This document shows, piece after piece, positions 53,281 through 62,164 of a DNA stretch of 64,000 nucleotides. The notes beneath the pieces are model-generated. The model saw only the letters and a list, made by a program, of their open reading frames with translations, was not told the origin of the DNA and did no database searches. Position numbers and translations under genes: made by a program. The number at the start of each line of letters is the position of its first letter. Within the stretch, counting starts at the first letter, position 1. Source of the stretch: Rhizobium sp. Root1220 (lineage in GTDB: Bacteria; Pseudomonadota; Alphaproteobacteria; Rhizobiales; Rhizobiaceae). The stretch is taken from contig NZ_LMDG01000036.1 of the NCBI RefSeq assembly GCF_001426265.1, positions 101,534 through 165,533 on the forward strand, in the 5' to 3' direction.

Positions 53281-53892
53281 ATGAGCCACGAAAGCTACGA
53301 GCTCAAGGCCGAGGCGCGCGAACGGGTTGGTAAGGGGTCCGCCCGTGAACTCCGCCGCAAAGGCTTTATTCCCGCTGTCATCTACGGTGACAAGCAGGCC
53401 CCAATTTCTATCGCTCTCAACACCAATGAGGTGACGAAGCGGATCCATGCCGGTGGTTTCATGACCACCATTGCAACGATCGAAGTCGACGGCAAGAAGT
53501 ACAAGGTTCTGCCGAAGGACTACCAGCTCGATCCGGTTCGCGACTTCACGATGCACGTAGACTTCCTGCGCGTGTCGGGCAACACAAAGGTCACCGTTGA
53601 AATCCCGGTTCACTTCGTCAACGAAGCGAAGTCCGAGGGCCTCAAGGTCGGTGGCGTTCTGAACATCGTTCGTCACGAAATCGAAGTTCATTGCCCGGCT
53701 GATGCCATCCCGGAATTCTTCGACATCGACCTCAGCGGCAAGAAGATCGGCGACAGCATCCATATCTCGGAAGTCACCCTGCCGAAGGGCGTGACTACGG
53801 TTATCGATCGCGACTTCACGATCGCAACGATCATTGCCCCGGCTGGCGGTATCGACGAAAGTGCTGCAGAAGCAGGCGAAGCAGAAGCCTGA
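53281..53892 (+). CDS. rplY: 50S ribosomal protein L25/general stress protein Ctc
   Basis: 203-aa ribosomal protein that binds 5S rRNA. The N-terminal L25 domain (ELKAEARERVGKGSARELRR, GFIPAVIYG) is followed by a TL5/Ctc C-terminal beta domain (VPVHF-like EIPVHFVNEAKSEGLKVGG, HCPADAIPEFFDIDLSG) and an acidic, Ala-rich tail. ATG at 53281 chosen from family N-termini with aaaggt upstream. In rhizobia it usually precedes pth; here a c-di-GMP gene and a solute-binding gene lie between. Confidence 0.95.
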   Translation: MSHESYELKAEARERVGKGSARELRRKGFIPAVIYGDKQAPISIALNTNEVTKRIHAGGFMTTIATIEVDGKKYKVLPKDYQLDPVRDFTMHVDFLRVSGNTKVTVEIPVHFVNEAKSEGLKVGGVLNIVRHEIEVHCPADAIPEFFDIDLSGKKIGDSIHISEVTLPKGVTTVIDRDFTIATIIAPAGGIDESAAEAGEAEA

Positions 53893-53916
53893 TAGCTTCC
53901 ACGATTTGTAAAGCAT

Positions 53917-53948
53917 AAGGCCCGCTTTCTCCGGAAGGCGGGCCTTTT
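53917..53948 (+). terminator. Intrinsic terminator of rplY
   Basis: aaggcccgc (53917-53925) pairs with gcgggcctt (53938-53946), loop 12 nt, followed by TTTT. It separates rplY from the downstream gene pair. Confidence 0.88.
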
Positions 53949-54076
53949 CATTTGGCCGTAAGACCCCGTTTCAGCAACATTTAATACATTTGAGGGAAGC
54001 ATAACTGACCGCCTTCCAAGACACTGCTCTTGTAGAAGCCGGCAAGAACTGAAGGCGGCAGGGGGTAGACGGAACG

Positions 54077-56437
54077 ATGCACAATTCCGTTGAAAATCGA
54101 TTTCTGGGAATCATCTTCGGGGCGCTTCTCCTCTTCGTCGGTCCTCTCTTTATTCTGTTTCTCTTTCTTTCGTCCGAGCGTGCAGACAAGGAAATACGAG
54201 ACCACATCTCCGTCCTTCTTGTTGCCAACGCACAGGCACTTGCCAAGCCCCTCTGGGATCTCGACGAAGACAGCGTAACGCAGATCAGCGCAACGATCGT
54301 GTCGCAGGGCGCCATCGTCAAGGTTCAGGTCCGCGACCAGTCCGGCCAGCTTGATGTGACGCAATCGACCATCCCGCGATCCTTCGGCGGCCACCTGGTA
54401 GAGGTGTCGCGCGCCATCATCTACAACACGCTCGACGGTCCGAAAAATCTCGGCACCATCGCGGTCTTCTACCCGGCGCTCGGCCTCTTCTCAGGCCTGA
54501 AGCACGAAGAGATCGTCTTCATGTCGATATTCATCTTCGCCGTCCTTGCCGTCTTCAGCGCCGCACTGATTGGTAATCGCATCTTCGTCATCCGACCGCT
54601 GATGCGCCTGACCGCAGCCATCGAAGCGACCTGCCAGCTTGGCTCGCGCCACCACGTGGACTGGCAGTCGAACGACGAGATGGGCCGTCTTGCCAGCGGC
54701 TTCAATGAGATGCAGGCAAAGCTGGCGAGCGAGGAGCGCGAGCTCAAACTTGCCCACCGCCGGGCGATCGATATCTACGACCTCACACCCGCGATGCTGT
54801 TTTCGCTCGACGAGGCCGACCGCATTACAGCCGTCAGCGACTATTGGCTCGTCGCCACAGGGTACGAACGTGCGCGCGTGGTCGGCTCAAGGTTTGCCGA
54901 TCTTGTGACCTTCGACACCCGGGACGCCTTCCTCAACCGCAAGAACGAAGTCGATGGGGGCACGGCGCTTGACGTGACTGTCAAATTCCTGTGCGCGGGC
55001 GGCATGGTCATGGACGTACTGATCCTTGAATCACATGCAGCATCCGGAAACGACCATCAGCTATCGCTTTCGGTTATGACCGATGTCACCGAACTAAAGG
55101 CATCCGAGGCAAGAAATCATCGACAGGCGATCAGCGACCATCTGACCGGCCTGCTCAACCGCCAGGGCTTCGAAGCCGTGCTGGACCGGAAGATCGGTGA
55201 GGCCGACATCGTCGGCCACGAACTCGCCTGCCTCTTCGTTGATCTCGACCGCTTCAAGTGGATCAACGACAATCTCGGGCACGCGGAAGGCGACCGGGCG
55301 CTGCGTGCATTTGTCGAGCGACTGAAGGCCCATCTCGCGCCCTCCGATGTAGCGGCACGCCTTGGCGGCGACGAGTTCGCAATCCTGTTGCCTGCGAAGG
55401 ATGCAGACCGGCGGGCGAACGCCATGGCGGAGCAGATCGCCTCCATCTTCCTCGAGCCTTTCGGCCCGGAGCTTCACCTAAGTGCCAGCGTCGGCATCGC
55501 CATCTATCCGCGCCACGCCTCCAACGCGGCCGAGTTGTTGCAGAAATCCGATATGGCCATGTATGCGAAGAAACGCGACGGCAAGAATGGCGCGCAGCTT
55601 TTCGACAACAGCATGCTGGACCACGCGCGCGCCCGCGCCGAGATCGAGACCTGCATCGAGGCCGGTCTCGCCGAGGACTGGTTCGATGCCTATTTGCAGC
55701 CGATCGTCAGCCTGAATGGCCGGCACATTGCCGGCTTCGAAGCACTCATGCGGCTCAATCATCCGCAGAAGGGGTTGATGGCACCGGCCGCCATCATCAA
55801 TGTCGCGGAAGAAACGGCAAAAATCGTGCGTGTCGGTAACGTCGTCATGGAAAAGGCGATCGCGCATCTGGCGACCATTTCGCGCCTGCCCGGCATGCAG
55901 GATAGCTACCTCGCGATCAATTTTTCGCCGCTGCAGTTCGAATTGGCTCTGCCTGCCCGGCTTGCCGCCTTCCTTGGTCGCCACGGCATTCGCCCCGATC
56001 GCATCGTGGTCGAGATCACCGAGGCCGTGCTGATGCACAACAACCCCGAAATCCGCATGGTTGTCGCCGAGATGCGCCGTTTTGGCTGCCGTATCGCGCT
56101 CGACGACTTCGGCACGGGCTACTCGTCGCTCAGCTATCTCAACCGCTTTCCCGTCGACATCATCAAGATAGACCAGTCGTTCACCCGGTCGATCAACGAC
56201 GCCAACGAAGATGTCCGCCACAAGAGCCGCATGCTGGTCGAGAGCATCACGACGCTCTCACACAAGATGGACTGCACGGTTATCGCCGAGGGTATAGAGA
56301 CCGAGGACGAGTGCCGTACGCTCTGCGACATGGGGCTGGATTTCGGTCAGGGATATCTGTTCCACCGTCCGCAGAACGCCGCGGATCTGATCGAGCGACT
56401 GAGGGCCGACGAACGTTCGATAGCGCGCGCTTCATGA
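54077..56437 (+). CDS. Membrane sensor with HAMP-PAS-GGDEF-EAL domains
   Basis: 786-aa bifunctional-looking c-di-GMP protein. Membrane helices at about 10-32 and 146-165 frame a 110-residue periplasmic domain; then HAMP (166-220), PAS-like region (230-345), GGDEF intact at 430-434 (ARLGGDEFAI), EAL intact at 555-557 (GFEALMRL) and DDFGTGYSSLSYL for metal. The periplasmic-solute-binding gene starts 23 nt after its stop, which suggests that the binding protein feeds ligand information to this sensor. Sits between rplY and pth, so it has probably been inserted into an otherwise conserved order. Confidence 0.93.
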   Translation: MHNSVENRFLGIIFGALLLFVGPLFILFLFLSSERADKEIRDHISVLLVANAQALAKPLWDLDEDSVTQISATIVSQGAIVKVQVRDQSGQLDVTQSTIPRSFGGHLVEVSRAIIYNTLDGPKNLGTIAVFYPALGLFSGLKHEEIVFMSIFIFAVLAVFSAALIGNRIFVIRPLMRLTAAIEATCQLGSRHHVDWQSNDEMGRLASGFNEMQAKLASEERELKLAHRRAIDIYDLTPAMLFSLDEADRITAVSDYWLVATGYERARVVGSRFADLVTFDTRDAFLNRKNEVDGGTALDVTVKFLCAGGMVMDVLILESHAASGNDHQLSLSVMTDVTELKASEARNHRQAISDHLTGLLNRQGFEAVLDRKIGEADIVGHELACLFVDLDRFKWINDNLGHAEGDRALRAFVERLKAHLAPSDVAARLGGDEFAILLPAKDADRRANAMAEQIASIFLEPFGPELHLSASVGIAIYPRHASNAAELLQKSDMAMYAKKRDGKNGAQLFDNSMLDHARARAEIETCIEAGLAEDWFDAYLQPIVSLNGRHIAGFEALMRLNHPQKGLMAPAAIINVAEETAKIVRVGNVVMEKAIAHLATISRLPGMQDSYLAINFSPLQFELALPARLAAFLGRHGIRPDRIVVEITEAVLMHNNPEIRMVVAEMRRFGCRIALDDFGTGYSSLSYLNRFPVDIIKIDQSFTRSINDANEDVRHKSRMLVESITTLSHKMDCTVIAEGIETEDECRTLCDMGLDFGQGYLFHRPQNAADLIERLRADERSIARAS

Positions 56438-56460
56438 CGCCAAACCGGGAAGGCAACACG

Positions 56461-57180
56461 ATGAAAAGGCTGATGCTTCTCGCCCTCCTCGGCGTCACGA
56501 TCACGTCGCAAGCCTATGCGGCGACCGTGACCCTGACGACGGAGGAATACGCGCCCTTCAACTATCGGGATGGCAAGGCGATCAAAGGCACCTCCGTCGA
56601 GCAGGTCGAAAAAATCATGGCGGCGGCAGGCATCGACTACACGATCGAGATGCTGCCATGGGCCCGCGCCTACAGCCTGGCGCAGACGACGCCGATGACA
56701 TGTGTCTTCACGACCGCGCATAACACGAAGCGGGATCCGATGTTCCGATGGGTCGAACCGCTGCTGGTCGACAATAACATACTGATCAAGAAATCCGGCT
56801 CCAGCGTATCCGCCAGCAACCTCGAGGAAGCCAAGAACTACACAATCGGAACACAGCGCGAGGATTATACCGAGACTGTGCTCAAGGAGAAGGGCTTCCC
56901 CAAGCTCGATGTCGCCACCGATTTCAACGCGACACTTCGCAAACTTCTCAACGGGCGCGTCGACATGATGCCGATCTCCGAGATTTACTTCGCAAAGCTG
57001 AAGGCGGAACAACCGATAGAGAAAGTCACGACCCTGTCCTCCCAACCGATGGGAATTGCCTGCGAGAAAGGGTTTCCGAGCGATCTGCTGACGAAAATGC
57101 AAGCGGCGCTCGACAGACTGATTGCCGACGGCACCCAGGAAGCCATCTTCATGAAATATGGCCTTCGCCCTTCGGATTGA
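56461..57180 (+). CDS. Periplasmic solute-binding protein, SBP_bac_3-like
   Basis: 239-aa exported protein with signal peptide (LLALLGVTITSQAYA). Typical type-2 binding-protein segments: LTTEEYAPFNYRDGKAIKGTSVE, WARAYSLAQ, YTIGTQREDY and MPISEIYFAKL. No permease or ATPase gene is near. It is cotranscribed with the GGDEF-EAL sensor, so a sensing rather than transport role is likely. Family of polar amino acid or other small acid binders; ligand not predictable. The start at 56461 has ggaagg at 7 nt. Confidence 0.82.
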   Translation: MKRLMLLALLGVTITSQAYAATVTLTTEEYAPFNYRDGKAIKGTSVEQVEKIMAAAGIDYTIEMLPWARAYSLAQTTPMTCVFTTAHNTKRDPMFRWVEPLLVDNNILIKKSGSSVSASNLEEAKNYTIGTQREDYTETVLKEKGFPKLDVATDFNATLRKLLNGRVDMMPISEIYFAKLKAEQPIEKVTTLSSQPMGIACEKGFPSDLLTKMQAALDRLIADGTQEAIFMKYGLRPSD

Positions 57181-57270
57181 TTTTCCGTTCCTTCTCACCG
57201 CTTGTGCTTGACTTTGCCACCGTTTCGCGGTGGTGAACCTCTAGAGTATTTTGCAAGGAACGAACGAGCC

Positions 57271-57987
57271 ATGCTGATCATTGCGGGCCTCGGCAACCCC
57301 GGCGGCAAGTACGCCGGCAACCGCCACAACATCGGCTTCATGGCCGTCGACGCGATCCATCGCCAGCACAGCTTTTCGCCGTGGCAAAAGAAGTTCAGGG
57401 CCGAGATCGCCGAGGGCGAGATCGGTGGCGAGAAGATCTTGCTGATCAAACCGCAGACTTACATGAATCTCTCGGGCGAGTCGGTCGGAGAGGCGATGCG
57501 CTTCTACAAGCTGCAGCCTGCCGATCTGGTCGCCATTTACGACGAGCTTGACCTGCTCCCCGGCAAGGCCCGCCTCAAGACCGGCGGCGGCCATGGTGGC
57601 CATAACGGCATCAAGTCGCTCGACGCCCATTGCGGCAAGGACTATCGGCGCCTGCGCCTCGGCATCGGCCACCCCGGCGTCAAGGAACTGGTGCAGCATC
57701 ACGTGCTCAGCGATTTCGCCAAAGCCGATCGCGTATGGCTGGAGCCTCTGCTGGAAGCGCTCGCCGACAATGCGGACATGCTGGTCCGAAACGAGGACTC
57801 GCAACTCATGAACAAGCTGGCGCTTGCAGTCGGCGGCAAATCCGACGAGGACAAACCAACGGCCGAAAAGAAGCCGGTGGCAAAGTCGCATATTCACCAA
57901 GCGCGTGGCACCAACCAGCCGAAGCTGCCGACGACGGGACCAATGGCCGAAATGCTCAGGAAGATGTTCGGCAACAAGGGCGAATAA
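57271..57987 (+). CDS. pth: Peptidyl-tRNA hydrolase
   Basis: Releases tRNA from peptidyl-tRNAs that fall off the ribosome. 238 aa. MLIIAGLGNPGGKYAGNRHN contains the catalytic-region Asn and His (GNRHNIGF), with TYMNLSGES and DELDLLPG. The C-terminal extension (KSDEDKPTAEKKPVAKS) is basic and Pro-rich, as in rhizobia. ATG at 57271 chosen by family N-terminus. A GNAT gene starts 2 nt after its stop. Confidence 0.95.
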   Translation: MLIIAGLGNPGGKYAGNRHNIGFMAVDAIHRQHSFSPWQKKFRAEIAEGEIGGEKILLIKPQTYMNLSGESVGEAMRFYKLQPADLVAIYDELDLLPGKARLKTGGGHGGHNGIKSLDAHCGKDYRRLRLGIGHPGVKELVQHHVLSDFAKADRVWLEPLLEALADNADMLVRNEDSQLMNKLALAVGGKSDEDKPTAEKKPVAKSHIHQARGTNQPKLPTTGPMAEMLRKMFGNKGE

Positions 57988-57989
57988 CC

Positions 57990-58442
57990 GTGCCGATTCC
58001 GAACCTTTCGATCCGTGCCGCTGAGGCGGGTGATCTGCCCGCGCTGCTTTCGCTCTATCGCGAACTGAACCCTGCCGATCCCGTCATCGACGCCGCATTG
58101 GCCGAGGCGCGCTTCGCCGCGATTCTCGGCCATCAAGGAATGACCACGCTGATCGGCCTTGCTGGCGAGACACCCGCAGCCTCAGTGACGTTGATCGTCG
58201 TGCCAAACCTGACAAGGAACGGCGCGCCCTACGCCGTGATTGAGAACGTCGTAACCGCTGCAGCCTATCGCAAGCGTGGTTATGCAGGCGCGCTGATCCG
58301 TCACGCGATCGCCGCCGCATGGCAAGCTGGCTGCTACAAGGTCATGCTGCTGACAGGGTCGAAAGAGCCAGCAACACTGCGTTTTTACGAGGATTGTGGT
58401 TTTATCCAGGACAAGACGGGGTTTCAGATCCGGCGCCCGTAG
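57990..58442 (+). CDS. GNAT family N-acetyltransferase
   Basis: 150-aa acetyl-CoA transferase fold. Start is GTG at 57990 with aaggg upstream, 2 nt after the pth stop. The pyrophosphate-binding motif A (NVVTAAAYRKRGYAGALIRHAI) with the R/Q-x-x-G-x-G/A signature and the beta-7 segment TGSKEPATLRFYEDCGF are present. Substrate unknown; probably cotranscribed with pth. Confidence 0.88.
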   Translation: MPIPNLSIRAAEAGDLPALLSLYRELNPADPVIDAALAEARFAAILGHQGMTTLIGLAGETPAASVTLIVVPNLTRNGAPYAVIENVVTAAAYRKRGYAGALIRHAIAAAWQAGCYKVMLLTGSKEPATLRFYEDCGFIQDKTGFQIRRP

Positions 58443-58445
58443 GCG

Positions 58446-58757
58446 CTACTCTTCCGGCTCGGTGACGAACATCAGCGGAAATCCCGCTTCCTTGCCAAAA
58501 TCCACCGCCTCCTTTGCCTTGGTCTCGGCGATATCTTTTGCGCAGACGACAACCACCGACGTCCCAAGTTTGTGGGCCGTGAGCATCACGCGATACCCCG
58601 TTTCCTCGCTCATACGGAAAACCGCCTTGAGAACCATGATGACGAACTCGCGCGGCGTGAAGTCGTCGTTGACCAAGATGACCTTGTAGAGCTTCGGCCG
58701 ATCCAGCTTCGGTTTAGACCGCGCCTTCGGTTTCAGGGCAATGTCGTTGTCGCTCAT
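58446..58757 (-). CDS. clpS: ATP-dependent Clp protease adaptor ClpS
   Basis: 103-aa N-recognin adaptor that hands N-degron substrates to ClpAP. After a Lys/Ala-rich N-tail the core starts with YKVILVNDDFTPREFVIMVL, with the acidic substrate pocket VNDD and the ClpA-binding segment TAHKLGTSVVVVC. Start at 58757 (MSDNDIALKPKARS). It is not beside clpA here, which is the case for the second rhizobial copy (ClpS2); this subdivision is inferred. Confidence 0.93.
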   Translation of the reverse strand: MSDNDIALKPKARSKPKLDRPKLYKVILVNDDFTPREFVIMVLKAVFRMSEETGYRVMLTAHKLGTSVVVVCAKDIAETKAKEAVDFGKEAGFPLMFVTEPEE

Positions 58758-58935
58758 CGGAAACCCGCCGTTGATGACATGGAAATGCGAGAGAATGCTC
58801 GCTGGCACCTATATTGCGCCGCAAAGCCCGGCGTTCAACCTCCGAAGACGAGAGATGTGCGCGAAAAGCTTGACCGCACACCGCCTTTTATCCCATACGC
58901 AGGCCAACGAATTCAAGAACAGCAGGTTTCAGGCC

Positions 58936-60039
58936 ATGGGCTTCAAATGCGGTATCGTCGGTCTGCCGAATGTCGGCAAGTCGACCCTCTTCAACGCGCT
59001 GACCAAGACGGCGCAGGCGCAAGCGGCGAACTACCCGTTCTGCACGATCGAGCCGAACACCGGCGAAGTCGCCGTCCCCGATCCGCGCATGCAAAAGCTC
59101 GCAGCGATTGCCGGCTCCAAGGAAATCATCCCGACACGCATCTCCTTCGTAGATATTGCCGGCCTCGTGCGCGGCGCATCGAAGGGTGAAGGCCTCGGCA
59201 ACAAGTTCCTCGCCAACATCCGCGAAGTCGATGCAGTCGTCCACGTGCTTCGCTGCTTCGAGGATGACGACATTACCCACGTCGAAGGCCGCATTAACCC
59301 GGTCGGCGATGCTGACACGATCGAGACCGAGTTGATGCTCGCCGACCTCGAAAGCCTGGAGCGCCGCGTCGAGCAGACCCGCAAGCGCGCCGCCAGCAAG
59401 GACAAGGAATCGCTGGCGCAGCTTCCCGTCATGGAAGCCGTAATCAAGCTGCTGAACGAAGGCAAGCCGGCACGTCTTCTCCTGAAAACGCTTGCCGTCG
59501 AGGATATCGAAATCCTCAAGGGCCTGAACCTCTTGACGTCGCACCCGGTGCTTTATGTCTGCAACGTCGCTGAAGCCGACGCCTCTTCAGGCAACGAGCA
59601 TACGACCGCAGTGGCCGCCATGGCCAAGGAACAGGGCGCGGAATGCGTTATCATATCGGCCGCGATCGAATCCGAGGTCGCTCAGCTTCCTGAAGAGGAA
59701 GCGACCGAGTTCCTGTCGGCACTGGGCCTCGAGGAAGCCGGTCTCGACCGGTTGATCCGCGCCGGTTACCATCTGCTCGACCTGATCACCTATTTCACCG
59801 TCGGCCCGAAGGAAACGCGTGCCTGGACCATCGTCCGCGGCACCAAGGCCCCTGCCGCTGCCGGCGTGATCCACACGGACTTCGAACGCGGCTTCATCCG
59901 CGCCTTTACCGTTGGCTACGACGACTACATCAACTTCAAGGGTGAAGTCGGCGCCAAGGAAGCCGGCAAAGGCCGCGACGAAGGCAAGGAATACGTCGTC
60001 CAGGACGGCGACGTAATCCATTTCCGATTCAATACCTGA
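58936..60039 (+). CDS. ychF: Redox-regulated ATPase YchF
   Basis: 367-aa OBG-family P-loop protein that binds ribosomes and prefers ATP. Walker A GLPNVGKSTLFNALT, G3-like IVDIAGLVRGASKGEGLGN, and the ATP-specific NVAEAD in place of NKxD at CNVAEAD; the C-terminal TGS domain includes LITYFTVGPKETRAWTIVRG and HTDFERGFIRA. Start at 58936 gives MGFKCGIVGLPN. Divergent from clpS across 178 nt. Confidence 0.96.
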   Translation: MGFKCGIVGLPNVGKSTLFNALTKTAQAQAANYPFCTIEPNTGEVAVPDPRMQKLAAIAGSKEIIPTRISFVDIAGLVRGASKGEGLGNKFLANIREVDAVVHVLRCFEDDDITHVEGRINPVGDADTIETELMLADLESLERRVEQTRKRAASKDKESLAQLPVMEAVIKLLNEGKPARLLLKTLAVEDIEILKGLNLLTSHPVLYVCNVAEADASSGNEHTTAVAAMAKEQGAECVIISAAIESEVAQLPEEEATEFLSALGLEEAGLDRLIRAGYHLLDLITYFTVGPKETRAWTIVRGTKAPAAAGVIHTDFERGFIRAFTVGYDDYINFKGEVGAKEAGKGRDEGKEYVVQDGDVIHFRFNT

Positions 60040-60051
60040 CTTGAAAACAGG

Positions 60052-60077
60052 ACTGCCGCCTACGCGGGCGGCAGTTT
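60052..60077 (+). terminator. Intrinsic terminator of ychF
   Basis: actgccgcc (60052-60060) pairs with ggcggcagt (60067-60075) across 6 nt and is followed by TT. It overlaps the stop of the convergent membrane protein gene. Confidence 0.75.
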
Positions 60078-61139
60078 CTCCTGCATTGCGACCGGCAGCT
60101 GCCTCATGACGAAGCGTCGAAGCGGCATCCATCCTGTTCCGATGACAAGCACGATCACGCCGACCGTGAGAAGCGTGATGAAGATGTAGGTGTCGACACG
60201 CGCGTCGCCCTGACGGAAGATACCGTAGAGCGCAAAACCCAACGACAGCAAACCCGACGTTACGAACGCGCGGCGGTCGATGACCAGACCGACCAACATC
60301 AGCGCTGCAACTGTCGCGACGACCAGCGGTGTGCGAAACGACACGGTCTGCAGCGCGGCAAGTGTGCCGCCATTGAAACCGGCGAGCGAGACGACGCTAT
60401 AGAGCAAGGCCGGCGCTGCTCCGAGATGGAGCCAGAAGGCAATATCGGAATTGATGGTCCGGCGGAGCGGATCGCGCACGTCGAACCTCATGGCCAGCGC
60501 GAAAAGGCCAACCGCGCATACGATCGCAATGACCGACAACACCACCGGATGATTGATTTCAAAGAGCGGATCATCGGTCAGCCAGCTGAGCAAGCGCAGT
60601 ACCAGTTGCAGCACGACTACAGTTGCCCCGATAACCGCCAGCGCAAGGGCAAGCGGTATGCGATACAACAGGTAGAAGAGGCCAAGCACGACGGGAAAAG
60701 CAAGGGTAAACTGCAGCGCCCTGTTGCCGCCTATTGCAATGAACGTAGATGAACCGTCCAGCCAGCTCGCCGACGTCACCGCGGTCCAGACAGCAAGCAT
60801 CACTGTCAGCGCAACGGCGGGCAGCGCCAGCCTTTGCCGCCGCACAAGGACTTCGGCAAGAACGATGATCGCCGGTAACACCGCGTAGACCGATGCAATA
60901 CCCCACAACCCTGCCAGCGCGACGACAACGCCGATGGTGATCAGGACGTCGTGGAAGCCCCGAACGAAGCTAGGCGTCTCGGTGTCCGAGAACGGCTCCA
61001 TCGCCCCGCGCCGCGCCACCTGCACGGTATCGGCCTTCACGCCGCGCTCGATCAGAAACGGCAAGAGCCGCTCCGCGGTCTGCGCCGGAATGATACCCTC
61101 ACGCGCGGCCTCGTCGAGGATCAGCTTCAATTCGGACAT
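60060..61139 (-). CDS. Polytopic membrane protein, DUF2157-like N-terminus
   Basis: 359-aa inner-membrane protein with about nine to eleven hydrophobic helices after a soluble N-terminal helix pair (LILDEAAREGIIPAQTAERLLPFLIERGV), as in DUF2157 proteins. C-terminal tail is basic. No catalytic motif. Convergent with ychF, divergent from the MaoC gene pair. Function unknown. Confidence 0.75.
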   Translation of the reverse strand: MSELKLILDEAAREGIIPAQTAERLLPFLIERGVKADTVQVARRGAMEPFSDTETPSFVRGFHDVLITIGVVVALAGLWGIASVYAVLPAIIVLAEVLVRRQRLALPAVALTVMLAVWTAVTSASWLDGSSTFIAIGGNRALQFTLAFPVVLGLFYLLYRIPLALALAVIGATVVVLQLVLRLLSWLTDDPLFEINHPVVLSVIAIVCAVGLFALAMRFDVRDPLRRTINSDIAFWLHLGAAPALLYSVVSLAGFNGGTLAALQTVSFRTPLVVATVAALMLVGLVIDRRAFVTSGLLSLGFALYGIFRQGDARVDTYIFITLLTVGVIVLVIGTGWMPLRRFVMRQLPVAMQEKLPPA

Positions 61140-61220
61140 GCTCGAAATCTCGCGGGAATCGTTGAGTCTCGCGGCATGCTATTGTAGTTATTGTGAAACT
61201 CCTATGAGGTAGAACCGAAT

Positions 61221-61691
61221 TTGTCCGACAACAAACTTGCCTTCGAGGATTTCCAGCCGGGACGGCGCTTCGCGCTCGGGCCGAAGACGGTAACAACAGA
61301 GGAAATCATCGAGTTCGCCCGCGAATTCGACCCCCAGCCCATGCACCTCGACGAGGCCGCGGGCCGCGCCAGCATTCTCGGTGGACTGGCGGCTTCCGGC
61401 TGGCACACCTCGGCGTTGTTCATGCGCATGATGGCAGACAGCTTCCTGCTTGCCTCGCTATCGCACGGCGCGCCCGGTATCGATTTCATGGAATGGCGGA
61501 AGCCAGTGCTGGCGGGGGATACGCTTTCGGGCCATTCGACCGTCATCGAAACCCGCCCCCTGCGCTCGCGGCCAGGGGTCGGCATGGTCAAATTCCGGCA
61601 CGAGATCGAGAACCAGAAAGGCGAACTCGCCTGCCTGTCGGAGAACTCGATCATGTTCGCCATGCGCCAGTCTCTGGAGATGACCTCATGA
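61221..61691 (+). CDS. MaoC-like hydratase, first of a pair
   Basis: 156-aa single hot-dog-fold (R)-hydratase-like protein. The motif FAREFDPQPMHLDEAAGRAS carries the Asp and His of the hydratase site, with GGLAASGWHTSAL next. TTG at 61221 is the start, with gagg about 10 nt upstream. The next gene starts by ATGA overlap, so the two are likely subunits of one heteromeric hydratase. Substrate unknown; enoyl thioester by family. Confidence 0.85.
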   Translation: MSDNKLAFEDFQPGRRFALGPKTVTTEEIIEFAREFDPQPMHLDEAAGRASILGGLAASGWHTSALFMRMMADSFLLASLSHGAPGIDFMEWRKPVLAGDTLSGHSTVIETRPLRSRPGVGMVKFRHEIENQKGELACLSENSIMFAMRQSLEMTS

Positions 61692-62155
61692 TCATGGCTG
61701 AACGCTATGCCATCGGCGAGAAGTCCGAGCTCGGCAGCTATGTCTTCACTTCAGAAAATATCATTCACTTCGCCGAACGCTTCGATCCCCAGACTTTTCA
61801 TCTGGATGCGGAAGCCGCAAAGGCGTCGCTGTTCGGCGGCCTCTGCGCTTCGGGCTGGCATACCTGCGCTGTATGGATGCGCATGTTTCTCATCTATTGG
61901 GAGAAGGAAAGTGCCCGCCTTGCGAGCGAGGGCATCCTTCCGCCGCGCCTCGGCCCCTCCCCGGGCTTCATCAAGCTTCAATGGCTGCGCCCGGTATTCG
62001 CTGGCGAAGAAGTCGCCTATTCGGTGACCTTCCTCGCAAGTCGCTCCCTGTCTTCAAAGCAGGGTCGGCGGCTGAACACGATCCTTTGCGAGGGACGGCT
62101 TCTCGACGGCACACCGGTCATCAGGTTCGAAAGCACCGTCATCGACTTTGAGTAG
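61688..62155 (+). CDS. MaoC-like hydratase, second of a pair
   Basis: 155-aa hot-dog-fold protein with FAERFDPQTFHLDAEAAKAS and GGLCASGWHTCAV, closely parallel to the first gene, so a tandem duplication that diverged is likely. The start codon overlaps the previous stop (ATGA). Both keep Asp and His. A two-gene MaoC operon here is conserved in rhizobia as far as I recall; function unknown. Confidence 0.85.
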   Translation: MIMAERYAIGEKSELGSYVFTSENIIHFAERFDPQTFHLDAEAAKASLFGGLCASGWHTCAVWMRMFLIYWEKESARLASEGILPPRLGPSPGFIKLQWLRPVFAGEEVAYSVTFLASRSLSSKQGRRLNTILCEGRLLDGTPVIRFESTVIDFE

Positions 62156-62164
62156 GCTCGGGTC

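Noticed and set aside
57208..57240. TTGACT followed by a stem ccaccg/cggtgg before pth
   Set aside because: The -10 is not at a proper distance and the stem has no T-run, so neither a promoter nor a terminator can be supported.
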